Part shown: positions 57,111-64,000 of the stretch, in pieces | Position numbering within the stretch: the stretch's first letter is position 1 | Layout: every line of letters starts with the position of its first letter | DNA from: Pseudothauera nasutitermitis | Lineage (GTDB): Bacteria; Pseudomonadota; Gammaproteobacteria; Burkholderiales; Rhodocyclaceae | NCBI RefSeq assembly: GCF_004801295.1 | Contig: NZ_SSOC01000003.1 | Span: 558,001-622,000 of the forward strand | DNA: 64,000 nt | Direction: 5' to 3' | Made by a program: the position numbers and the translations under genes | Notes under the pieces: model-generated | What the model saw: only the letters and a program-made list of their open reading frames with translations | Told to the model about the DNA's origin: nothing | Database searches by the model: none

Positions 57111-57839
57111 ATGCTGGAAATACTCATCGTCGACGACGAACCCCTCGCCCGCGCCCGTCTGCGCCGCTTGCTCGCCACCTATCCCGATGCCCGGCTGGCC
57201 GGCGAAGCCGACAGCGCCGCGGGGCTGCGCGAGCAGATCGCGCGCCATGCCCCCGACCTGGTCATCCTGGACATCGAAATGCCCGGCGAGGATGGCTTGT
57301 CCGCCGCGCACTGGCTGGCCGGCCGGGCCGATCCGCCGGCGGTCATCTTCGTCACCGCGCATCCGAACTTCGCACTGGAAGCCTTCTCCACCCATGCCGA
57401 CGGCTACCTGCTGAAGCCGGTTTCCACCGAACAGCTGCACGCCGCGATCGATGCCGCCCGTCGCCCGACGCGCGCGGCACGCGCCGGCACGCCGGCCTCC
57501 GCGCCCGACGATCCGCTGGTGGCGGTCGCCGCGGGGCGGCGCACCCGGCTGCTGCACCCCGGGGAAATCATCGCCCTGCGTGCCGAGGACAAGGGCGTTA
57601 CGGTATTCACCCGGAACGGCCCGTACTTCGTCGATGGCAGCCTGAAGGAGCTTGAAGTCCGTCTGGACGCGGCCGGCTTTCTGCGCGTGCATCGCGCCTG
57701 GCTGGTGGCCCGTGCGTCGATCCGCGCGCTGGAGCGCGACGCCATCGGCCGGCACTGGCTGGAAGTAAACGGCCTGCCGGAACCCGTACCCGTCAGCCGC
57801 CGCCAGCTTCCCGGCCTGCAGGAACGCCTGCGCCACTGA
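57111..57839 (+). CDS. algR: AlgR-type LytTR response regulator
   Basis: 242 residues. The receiver domain has DDE at 8-10, phosphoacceptor Asp54 (VILDIEMPGEDG), Thr in VTAHPNF and Lys in LLKPV. A LytTR DNA-binding domain covers about 135-240 (EIIALRAEDKGVTVFTRNGPYFVDGSLKELEVRLDAAGFLRVHRAWLVARASIRAL). It binds direct repeats upstream of target promoters. Regulation of the divergent minor-pilin operon is inferred from the Pseudomonas parallel and from gene order. Confidence 0.9.
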   Translation: MLEILIVDDEPLARARLRRLLATYPDARLAGEADSAAGLREQIARHAPDLVILDIEMPGEDGLSAAHWLAGRADPPAVIFVTAHPNFALEAFSTHADGYLLKPVSTEQLHAAIDAARRPTRAARAGTPASAPDDPLVAVAAGRRTRLLHPGEIIALRAEDKGVTVFTRNGPYFVDGSLKELEVRLDAAGFLRVHRAWLVARASIRALERDAIGRHWLEVNGLPEPVPVSRRQLPGLQERLRH

Positions 57840-57947
57840 GCCCGCCCTCCCGTCCAGGGTTTATACTGCGCAGCGCCCGCGCCCGGCATGCCGCCGGCTG
57901 CGCCCCCGGCCCGCTTTCCGGCCGCAACACCGTACGCTTTCATCACC

Positions 57948-59366
57948 ATGACCGATCATTCCTCCTCCCAGCCGGCCAAGGCCTGGTCCGGCCGTTTTTC
58001 CGAACCCGTCTCCGACCTCGTCAAGCGCTACACCGCCTCGGTGTTCTTCGACCAGCGCATGGCGCGCCAGGACATCCGCGGCTCGCTTGCACACGCCAAA
58101 ATGCTCGCCCGCCAGGGCATCATCGGTGCGCAGGATCTGGCCGACATCGAGCGCGGCATGGAGAGAATCGCCGGCGAGGTCGAGCGCGGCGAGTTCGTCT
58201 GGAGCCTGGACGACGAAGACGTCCACCTCAACATCGAAAAGCGCCTGACCGCGCTGGTCGGCGATGCCGGCAAACGCCTGCACACCGGGCGCAGCCGCAA
58301 CGACCAGGTGGCCACCGACATCCGCCTGTGGCTGCGCGACGCCATCGATGAAATCCTGGTGCTGATCGGCGAATTCCAGCGCAATCTGCTCGACGTGGCC
58401 GAAGCCCACGCGGCCACGCCCATGCCCGGCTTCACCCATCTGCAGGTCGCCCAGCCGGTGACCTTCGGCCACCACCTGATGGCCTACTACGAGATGAGCC
58501 GGCGCGATGCCGAGCGCTTCGCCGACTGCCGCCGCCGGGTCAACCGCCTGCCGCTGGGCAGCGCCGCGCTGGCCGGCACCAGCTACCCCATCGACCGCGA
58601 ATTCGTCGCCGCCGAACTGGGTTTCGACGAGGTCTGCCAGAATTCGCTGGACGCGGTGAGCGACCGCGACTTCGCCATCGAGTTCTGCGCCGCCTCGGCG
58701 CTGCTGATGACCCATTTGTCGCGCCTGTCCGAAGAGCTGATCCTGTGGATGAGCCCGCGCGTGGGCTTCATCGACCTGGCCGACCGTTTCTGCACCGGCT
58801 CTTCCATCATGCCGCAGAAGAAGAACCCCGACGTGCCCGAACTGGTGCGCGGCAAGACCGGCCGCGTCAACGGCAGCCTGATCGCGCTGCTGACGCTGAT
58901 GAAGGGCCAGCCGCTGGCCTACAACAAGGACAACCAGGAAGACAAGGAACCGCTGTTCGACACCGCCGACACGGTGATCGACACCCTGCGCATCTACGCC
59001 GACATGATCGGCGGCATCCGCGTCAAGGCCGATGCCATGCGCGCCGCGCTCACCCAGGGCTACGCCACCGCCACCGATCTGGCCGACTATCTGGTCAAGA
59101 AAGGCCTGACCTTCCGCGATGCGCACGAAGCCGTAGCGCTCGCCGTGCGCGCGGCCGACGGCCACGGGCGCGACCTGCCGCAGTTCAGCCTGATTGAGCT
59201 GCGCGCGGCCATGGCCGAGGTGCCCGGTGCTGCCGAACGCCTGGGCGAAGACGTATTCGCCGTGCTCACCGTCGACGGCTCGCTGGCCTCGCGCAAGCAC
59301 GTCGGCGGTACCGCGCCGGACCAGGTACGCGCCGCCGTGGCACGCGCCCGCGCCCGGCTCGGCTGA
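57948..59366 (+). CDS. argH: Argininosuccinate lyase
   Basis: 472 residues from the ATG at 57948. Family blocks: [71 protein letters not shown], the signature [25 protein letters not shown] and [15 protein letters not shown]. It releases fumarate from argininosuccinate, the last step of arginine synthesis. 10 bp separate it from the next gene. Confidence 0.97.
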   Translation: MTDHSSSQPAKAWSGRFSEPVSDLVKRYTASVFFDQRMARQDIRGSLAHAKMLARQGIIGAQDLADIERGMERIAGEVERGEFVWSLDDEDVHLNIEKRLTALVGDAGKRLHTGRSRNDQVATDIRLWLRDAIDEILVLIGEFQRNLLDVAEAHAATPMPGFTHLQVAQPVTFGHHLMAYYEMSRRDAERFADCRRRVNRLPLGSAALAGTSYPIDREFVAAELGFDEVCQNSLDAVSDRDFAIEFCAASALLMTHLSRLSEELILWMSPRVGFIDLADRFCTGSSIMPQKKNPDVPELVRGKTGRVNGSLIALLTLMKGQPLAYNKDNQEDKEPLFDTADTVIDTLRIYADMIGGIRVKADAMRAALTQGYATATDLADYLVKKGLTFRDAHEAVALAVRAADGHGRDLPQFSLIELRAAMAEVPGAAERLGEDVFAVLTVDGSLASRKHVGGTAPDQVRAAVARARARLG

Positions 59367-59376
59367 AACATCCGCC

Positions 59377-60285
59377 ATGCTCGCCCACCCCGCCCGCGGC
59401 CCCATCGAAACGGCGTTGCGCGCGGCCTGTGGCGAGGACGTGCGCATCACCGGCCTGGAGCCGGTGGGCGGCGGATGCAGCCATGAAGCCCTGTCCATCC
59501 ACAGCACGCGCGGGCGCTTCTTCGTCAAGATCGACGCCCGCGAGCGCGGCCCGGTCTTCGCGGCCGAGGCCGACGGGCTGGCCGCCATTGCCGCCACCCG
59601 CACCTTCCGCACCCCGGCGGTGGTCGCCTGTACCGAAGATGAACAGCATGCCTTCCTGATCCTCGAACACCTCGACCTGCATCCGGTGCAGGACGCCGCC
59701 CATGCCACGCGCTACGGCGAAACCCTGGCCGCACTGCACGGCCACCAAGGCGAGCAGTTCGGCTGGCCCGCCGACAACTTCCTCGGCGCCAGCCCGCAGG
59801 CCAATACGCCCACCGACAACTGGGCGCGCTTCGTCGTCGAACAGCGTTTGCGCCCGCAGTTCGCCCGCGCGCGCGCCAACGGCTTCATCGGCGACCTGCA
59901 GAAACAGGGGGCGCGCCTGTACGAACGCGTGCCCGCGCTGTTCCTCGACTACCGCCCGCGCCCCAGCCTGCTGCACGGCGACCTGTGGCACGGCAACGCC
60001 GCGGTGCTCGCCGACGGCACGCCGGTGGCGTTCGACCCGGCAGTCCATCACGGCGACCGCGAGGCCGATCTGGCCATGTGCGAACTGTTCGGCGGCTTCC
60101 CCGGCGCCTTCTACGCGGCCTACCGCAGTGCCGCGCCGCTCAACGAGGGGTTCGAGCAGCGCAAGCAGCTCTACAGCCTGTACCACATCCTCAACCACCT
60201 GAACCTGTTCGGCCGCGGCTACCTCGGCGAGGCGCTGCGCCTGGCCACGCGCCTCAACGACACCCTGGGCGCCCGGCGCGGCTGA
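59377..60285 (+). CDS. Fructosamine-kinase family protein
   Basis: 302 residues. The kinase fold begins with a nucleotide-binding loop (VGGGCSHEALSIHSTRGRFFVKID), then ADGLAAIAATRTFRTPAVV, the LHGHQGEQFGWPADNFLGASPQANTPTDNWARFVVEQRLRPQ block characteristic of FN3K relatives, and the catalytic LLHGDLWHGNAAVLADGTPVAFDPAVHHGDREADLAMCELFGGFP. Bacterial members phosphorylate ribulosamines or fructosamines on glycated proteins, leading to their removal. It lies 10 bp after argH. Confidence 0.9.
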   Translation: MLAHPARGPIETALRAACGEDVRITGLEPVGGGCSHEALSIHSTRGRFFVKIDARERGPVFAAEADGLAAIAATRTFRTPAVVACTEDEQHAFLILEHLDLHPVQDAAHATRYGETLAALHGHQGEQFGWPADNFLGASPQANTPTDNWARFVVEQRLRPQFARARANGFIGDLQKQGARLYERVPALFLDYRPRPSLLHGDLWHGNAAVLADGTPVAFDPAVHHGDREADLAMCELFGGFPGAFYAAYRSAAPLNEGFEQRKQLYSLYHILNHLNLFGRGYLGEALRLATRLNDTLGARRG

Positions 60286-60507
60286 GGTTCCACCGGCGAT
60301 CGCGCCCCACCAGTGTCGGCATTCTTGACACCCGCGTCTGGAAGCGCTCCGGCGCCCAGCACAGATCGCAGCGTACACGGGCGCTTCCGGCCGTCGGCAC
60401 TCAATTTGCTTGAAGATGGCGCACAGCTTGCCCGTGCGCTGAGTCACGCTTCCCCGCGTACCCGGCGACTAGAATCCAAACCAGGCATCAGGCGAAACCA
60501 TCAGGCC

Positions 60508-61146
60508 ATGAGCACACCCGACCCCTCCAGCGAAACCCCGCGTACGAACGCCCCAGAACCGTCGGGCGTGCGTCGCCGGCTGCTGCGCGGCGGCCTGTCC
60601 TCCGCGCCCCTGCTGGTGACCCTGGCCAGCCGGCCGGTACTCGCGCAGACCTGCTTCAGCCCGTCCGAGACGCTCTCCGGCACGATGAGCCACAAGGCGG
60701 GCGATCTGCCCGTCTGCAACGGGCGCTCGCCCGGCATGTGGAAGACCCTCGGGCAGGGCAAGTCCAACCCCAAGCTTCCCGGCGGCGGCGCGGGGCAGTG
60801 GCCCATTCCCGCCAACACCCCGTTTCACTCGGTGTTCCGGCGCGGCAATTTCGCCAACTTCGTCAAGGTACAGCGCAACGGCACCACCACCGACCTGACG
60901 ATGCTGGAAGTCATGGAGCTGCGGCGCGGGCAGGACCCGTCGAAGATCGGCTTCCACTTCATCGGCGCATACCTGAACATCCTCACCGGGCTGATCGACC
61001 CGCGCGCAATGACCGCCGCGCGTCTGTCCACACTGTGGTCCGAATGGGTCACCAAGGGCTACTACACGCCCTATGCTGGCGCCCGCCCCTGGTATGCCGA
61101 GGATATCGTGGCCTACCTGGTGCGCACCGGCATCGCCTCGGATTGA
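60508..61146 (+). CDS. Exported GRSPGxWK-motif protein, HPr-rel-A locus
   Basis: 212 residues from the ATG at 60508. Residues 22-46 form a twin-arginine-like export signal (VRRRLLRGGLSSAPLLVTLASRPVLA), followed by cysteines at 49 and 70. The motif NGRSPGMWK (71-79) is followed by WPIPANTPFHSVF and a C-terminal block IGFHFIGAYLNILTGLIDPRAM...LWSEWVTKGYYTPYAGARPWYAEDIVAYLVRTGI. I recognise the SPGxWK layout from proteins that accompany HprK-related kinase genes, but no function is known to me. The stop overlaps the TTG of the PqqD-like gene. A -10-like TAGAAT (60470-60475) lies in the 222-bp gap upstream. Confidence 0.75.
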   Translation: MSTPDPSSETPRTNAPEPSGVRRRLLRGGLSSAPLLVTLASRPVLAQTCFSPSETLSGTMSHKAGDLPVCNGRSPGMWKTLGQGKSNPKLPGGGAGQWPIPANTPFHSVFRRGNFANFVKVQRNGTTTDLTMLEVMELRRGQDPSKIGFHFIGAYLNILTGLIDPRAMTAARLSTLWSEWVTKGYYTPYAGARPWYAEDIVAYLVRTGIASD

Positions 61147-61397
61147 CCCTCCTGCCCACGCAAACACCGCGCTTCCGCGAAGCCGTCTGGGACGACGGTG
61201 CGGCGCTGTATGACCGGCGCTCGGGCGATACCCACCTGCTCGACCGCTTCGTCCTCGCGGTTCTGCACGCCGCGCAGGCCGCCGGGACGGACCTTCCCGG
61301 TATTACCGCACGCCTGGCCGCCGAAGGCGCGGACACGAGCGATCCAGCACGCATAGAATCGGCGCTGGACCAGTTGCTCGCCGCGCGCCTGCTTTGA
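61143..61397 (+). CDS. PqqD-family small protein, HPr-rel-A system
   Basis: 84 residues from the TTG at 61143, which overlaps the preceding stop. RFREAVWDDGAALYDRRSGDTHLLDRFVLAVLHAAQAAG fits the PqqD-related group seen with HprK-related kinases (W-D/W...Y...SGDTHLL). PqqD proteins bind precursor peptides and present them to modifying enzymes; here there is no radical-SAM partner, so the client may be the exported protein upstream or an unknown. Start codon uncertain. It overlaps the kinase gene by 4 bp (TTGA). Confidence 0.75.
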   Translation: MTLLPTQTPRFREAVWDDGAALYDRRSGDTHLLDRFVLAVLHAAQAAGTDLPGITARLAAEGADTSDPARIESALDQLLAARLL

Positions 61398-62317
61398 CCG
61401 CCCAGCCCTTCGCCCCGCTCGCCAGCTTCGCTCCCGCCCCCCTGCGCCGCCTGCTCGCCGAAGGCCGGCTGGCCCTGCGCAGCGGGCCGCTCACCGTGCG
61501 CATCACCTCCAGTGAGGCCATCGTCGCGCGCAATCTTGCACTGCTCTATCGCCAGCATCCGGCCGCCGACGCGCCGCCGTTCGCCGATTTCCACGTACAG
61601 ATTGCGCGTCCCGCCGGCCCGCGCCGCTGGCTGCGCCCGCAGGTGGAATTCCGCCTGGACGGCCACGCGCCCTTTCTCTCGCTGCCCGCCGCGCAGGCCT
61701 TCGCGCTGCTCGAATGGGGCATGAACTGGTGCATCGCCAGCCATTGCCATCAGTACCTCGTCCTGCACGCCGCCGTGCTGGCGCGCGGCGAGGACGCCGT
61801 GCTGCTGCCCGCCCCACCGGGCGCCGGCAAGAGCACGCTGTGCGCCTTCCTGGCGCATCGCGGCTGGCGCCTGCTGTCCGACGAACTGGCGCTGCTCGAA
61901 CCGGGCAGCGCACGCGTCTGGGGCCTGGCGCGGCCGATCAACGTCAAGAACGCCTCCATCGGTCTGCTGCGCACCGCCTTGCCGGAGGCCGTGTTCGCCG
62001 ACGCCGTACCGGACACCAAGAAGGGCACCGTGGCACACATCGCCCCACCGCCCGAATCCGTCGCCGAGGCCGCCCTGCCCGCCCGCCTGCGCTGGATCGT
62101 CACCCCGCGCTACCAGGCCGGCGCACCACTGTCGGCCACGCCGATCGGCCGCCCCGAGGCCATGGCCATGCTGATCGACAACGCCTTCAACTACGACGTG
62201 CTGGGCGAGCAGGCCTTCGTCACGCTCACCGACCTGCTTGCCGACGTGCCCTGTGTGGATCTGCATTACGCCCGGCTGGAAGACGCCCAGGGCTGGTTCG
62301 AGGCGCTGGGCCGATGA
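61394..62317 (+). CDS. HprK-related kinase A (P-loop)
   Basis: 307 residues from TTG 61394. The HPr-kinase-like core starts LVLHAAVLARGEDAVLLPAPPGAGKSTLCAFLAHRGWRLLSDELALLEP: His125, Walker A at about 140-148 (APPGAGKST), and an acidic D163-E164 pair, parallel to HprK. The HPr partner and the K-loop of true HprK are not evident. The N-terminal approximately 120 residues are specific to this family. It probably phosphorylates or otherwise acts on a protein in this locus. Its stop overlaps the nucleotidyltransferase start (ATGA). Confidence 0.82.
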   Translation: MTAQPFAPLASFAPAPLRRLLAEGRLALRSGPLTVRITSSEAIVARNLALLYRQHPAADAPPFADFHVQIARPAGPRRWLRPQVEFRLDGHAPFLSLPAAQAFALLEWGMNWCIASHCHQYLVLHAAVLARGEDAVLLPAPPGAGKSTLCAFLAHRGWRLLSDELALLEPGSARVWGLARPINVKNASIGLLRTALPEAVFADAVPDTKKGTVAHIAPPPESVAEAALPARLRWIVTPRYQAGAPLSATPIGRPEAMAMLIDNAFNYDVLGEQAFVTLTDLLADVPCVDLHYARLEDAQGWFEALGR

Positions 62318-63402
62318 GCACCGGCCAGGGCTGGACGCCCGCCGTGCTCGCCTTGCTGCTGAGAGAGCCCCAAGGCCTGGCGGCCCTCGGCGAGCACGAC
62401 TGGGACACCCTGCTCCGTCTGGCGCGCAAGGCCAACCTGCTCGGCCGCCTGAGTTGTGCCGTGGACCAACTGCCGCCCGACGCCCTGCCCGCCTGCGTGC
62501 AGCCGCACATCACGGCGGGCCGGGCGCTCGCCGCCCGCCAGGCGCGCGCGGTGCGCTGGGAAATCGACTGCCTGCGCACCGCGCTGGAAGAGCTCGACCT
62601 GCCGCTGGTGTTGCTCAAGGGCGCCGCCTATCTGGCCGCCGACCTGCCTTTCGCGCGCGGGCGCTTCTTTTCCGACTTGGACATCCTGGTGCCGCGCGCG
62701 CGCATCGGCGAAGTGGAAGGCGTGTTGACCAAACACGGCTGGGCCGCCACCCACCACGACGCCTACGATCAGCGCTACTACCGCCAGTGGATGCACGAAT
62801 TGCCGCCGATGCGCCACCTGCGGCGCGGCACGGTGGTGGATGTGCACCACCGCATCCTGCCGCTCACCGCGCGCTTCGACCCCGACCCGGCCTCCATGCT
62901 GGAGCACGCCCGCCCGGTGGAAGGCCTGCCCGGCGTGCGGGTGCTGGCCCCGGCGGACATGCTGCTGCACAGCGCCACCCATCTGTTCCACGAAGGCGAA
63001 CTGCCCAACGGCTATCGCGACCTGCTGGACCTGGACGGCCTGTTCCGCCATTTCTCCGCCACCGAAGCGGATTTCGCCGGAACGCTCGACGCCCGTACCC
63101 GCGCCCTGCACCTGGACGCCCCGCTGGCCTTCGCGCGCCGCCAGTGCGCCCGCCTGCTCGGCACACCTGGTCTGCCCGCCCCAGCGCCGGCCGGCATGCG
63201 CCAGCATCTGCTGGATGCGCTGTACGGCCACGCTCTGCGCCCGCAGCACCCGCTACTCGACAACGCTTTGAGCGACGCCGCGCGCGCATTGCTCTATCTG
63301 CGCGCCCACTGGCTGCGCATGCCGCCGTGGCTGCTGGCCCGCCACCTCGCCCGCAAGGCGGTGATGCGCGCGCGGCCGGACGAGGCCGACGCCGCCGCAT
63401 GA
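62314..63402 (+). CDS. Nucleotidyltransferase-family protein, HPr-rel-A system
   Basis: 362 residues. The NTP_transf_5 pattern is clear: LPLVLLKGAAYLAADLPFARGRFFSDLDILVPRARIGEVEGVLTKHGW, with catalytic-type Asp121 and Asp123, followed by VVDVHHRILPL and a helical C-terminal half (HSATHLFHEGELPNGYRDLLDLDGLFRHF). Such proteins transfer nucleotides or relatives to protein or small-molecule acceptors; the acceptor here is unknown. It ends the four-gene unit and is followed within 2 bp by the grxD-side terminator. Confidence 0.8.
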   Translation: MSTGQGWTPAVLALLLREPQGLAALGEHDWDTLLRLARKANLLGRLSCAVDQLPPDALPACVQPHITAGRALAARQARAVRWEIDCLRTALEELDLPLVLLKGAAYLAADLPFARGRFFSDLDILVPRARIGEVEGVLTKHGWAATHHDAYDQRYYRQWMHELPPMRHLRRGTVVDVHHRILPLTARFDPDPASMLEHARPVEGLPGVRVLAPADMLLHSATHLFHEGELPNGYRDLLDLDGLFRHFSATEADFAGTLDARTRALHLDAPLAFARRQCARLLGTPGLPAPAPAGMRQHLLDALYGHALRPQHPLLDNALSDAARALLYLRAHWLRMPPWLLARHLARKAVMRARPDEADAAA

Positions 63403-63403
63403 A

Positions 63404-63424
63404 AAACGCCCCGTCGGGGCGTTT
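63404..63424. terminator. Terminator between the nucleotidyltransferase gene and grxD
   Basis: AAACGCCCC (63404-63412) pairs with GGGGCGTTT (63416-63424) around GTC. Read leftward the stem is followed by TTTTTC, a good rho-independent terminator for grxD; read rightward it also closes the HPr-rel-A unit, though with a shorter T-run. Confidence 0.82.
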
Positions 63425-63452
63425 CAGGGCGGCGCGGATGCGGCGGAAAAAC

Positions 63453-63785
63453 TCAGGCAGCCGGCTTGGCAGCCCCCGCATCGACCAGCAGTTGCTGCAG
63501 TTCGCCGCTCTCGAACATCTCGCGCATGATGTCCGAACCGCCGACAAACTCGCCCTTGATGTAAAGCTGCGGGATGGTCGGCCAGTTAGAGAATTCCTTG
63601 ATGCCCTGGCGGATGGCGTCGTTTTCCAGCACGTTGACCGCGGCCACCGCGCTCACGCCACAGCCCTTGAGGATCTGCACCGCGGCGGAGGAAAAACCGC
63701 ACTGCGGAAACTGCGGCGTACCCTTCATGTACAGCACGACCGGGTTGGTGGTGACTTGCTCGCGGATGACTTCCTGGATGTCCAT
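63453..63785 (-). CDS. grxD: Monothiol glutaredoxin (Grx4/GrxD)
   Basis: 110 residues from the ATG at 63785. The CGFS active site is in YMKGTPQFPQCGFSSAAVQILKGCGV, followed by the TIPQLYIKGEFVGGSDIMREMFESGEL block. CGFS glutaredoxins carry and deliver [2Fe-2S] clusters with glutathione and BolA partners. It lies downstream of prmC, a common betaproteobacterial arrangement. Confidence 0.96.
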   Translation of the reverse strand: MDIQEVIREQVTTNPVVLYMKGTPQFPQCGFSSAAVQILKGCGVSAVAAVNVLENDAIRQGIKEFSNWPTIPQLYIKGEFVGGSDIMREMFESGELQQLLVDAGAAKPAA

Positions 63786-63872
63786 GGTTCTCGCCGTAAA
63801 AGTTGAGTGAAACAGTCGGAAAAGTCTAGGGTGCGACGCGGCCGCCGTCAATATCGCCAGCGCGGCGGAGAC

Positions 63873-64000
63873 TCAGTGCCGCCCCGGCCAGCGTCCGCCG
63901 GTGACGCGCTCGATGCCGGCCAGATCCGCCCACGAGGTGATGGCGCTGAAGCCCGCATCGGTGAGCAGGCCGCGCACCGCCGCCGCCTGGTCATGGCCGT
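63873..64000 (-). CDS. prmC: Release factor glutamine methyltransferase, C-terminal end only
   Basis: The last 42 or so codons read GHDQAAAVRGLLTDAGFSAITSWADLAGIERVTGGRWPGRH and stop (TGA at 63875-63873); the rest lies beyond the right edge. The GHDQ...V..LL..AGF......DLAGIERVTGGR ending is diagnostic of PrmC/HemK, which methylates the GGQ glutamine of release factors. grxD follows it by 87 bp on the same strand. Confidence 0.87.
   Translation of the reverse strand, partial: GHDQAAAVRGLLTDAGFSAITSWADLAGIERVTGGRWPGRH

Noticed and set aside
61143..63402. The HprK-related gene set as a true HPr kinase/phosphotransferase operon
   Set aside because: No HPr, EIIA or enzyme I gene is present, and the kinase lacks evident HprK-specific segments beyond the P-loop core. 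The PqqD-like and nucleotidyltransferase neighbours point elsewhere.

Overview
The window is a high-GC, gene-dense chromosomal segment. Gene content and order point to a betaproteobacterium of the Rhodocyclales type (Thauera/Azoarcus/Zoogloea-like): hemCDXY divergent from ppc, dusB-fis-purH-purD-hemF, lptD-surA-pdxA-rsmA divergent from amgK-murU, grxD beside prmC, and a fimT-pilVWXY1E cluster divergent from an algZ/algR-type pair. The genus is an inference from synteny and protein style; no rRNA or other decisive marker is present.

Layout. 0-5.2 kb: 5-oxoprolinase subunit genes pxpA and pxpB (pxpB runs off the left edge), a divergent GntR/FCD regulator, and a DctP-DctQ-DctM TRAP transporter. 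The same palindrome, ATTGTTGARCAAT, lies in both intergenic regions and suggests one regulon. 5.2-19 kb: tRNA-Thr(CGT), a LysR regulator divergent from malate synthase A, a secreted PHB-depolymerase-type esterase, a gate-domain membrane protein, purC, an MFS carrier, a membrane diguanylate cyclase, oligopeptidase A, a DUF4124-glutaredoxin-like protein, a LysR gene divergent from a TauE/SafE permease, and a second MFS carrier.

20-24.5 kb is an accessory strip: a TumE/TumA-type toxin-antitoxin pair, a twice-frameshifted alpA remnant, xthA, a Crp/Fnr regulator, a Fur-like winged-helix protein without a metal-binding half, and an isolated Mu-like phage immunity switch (divergent ner-like and S24 c-repressor genes with repeated CGAACATG-type sites between them) with no other phage genes. 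24.6-40 kb is core: DUF2892, rsmA, pdxA, surA, lptD; then amgK, murU, pepP, ubiH, dusB, fis, purH, purD, hemF in a mostly tightly packed run (a 137-bp gap before dusB may hold a second promoter) closed by a strong terminator. 40.3-48.6 kb: hemCDXY, ppc, and an AbrB/PIN toxin-antitoxin pair placed between the intact ppc 3' end and a second degenerate copy of that 3' end.

48.6-57.8 kb: the type IV pilus minor pilin and tip adhesin operon (fimT, pilV, pilW, pilX, pilY1, pilE) and its probable divergent two-component regulator algZ/algR. 57.9-60.3 kb: argH and a fructosamine-kinase-like gene. 60.5-63.4 kb: a compact four-gene unit whose last three genes overlap their upstream neighbours at the stop/start codons: an exported protein with a GRSPGxWK motif, a PqqD-like small protein, an HprK-related P-loop kinase, and an NTP_transf_5-type nucleotidyltransferase. 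The last three correspond to what database families call the HPr-rel-A system, whose function is unknown. I regard this as the most interesting locus in the window. grxD and the 3' end of prmC close the window.
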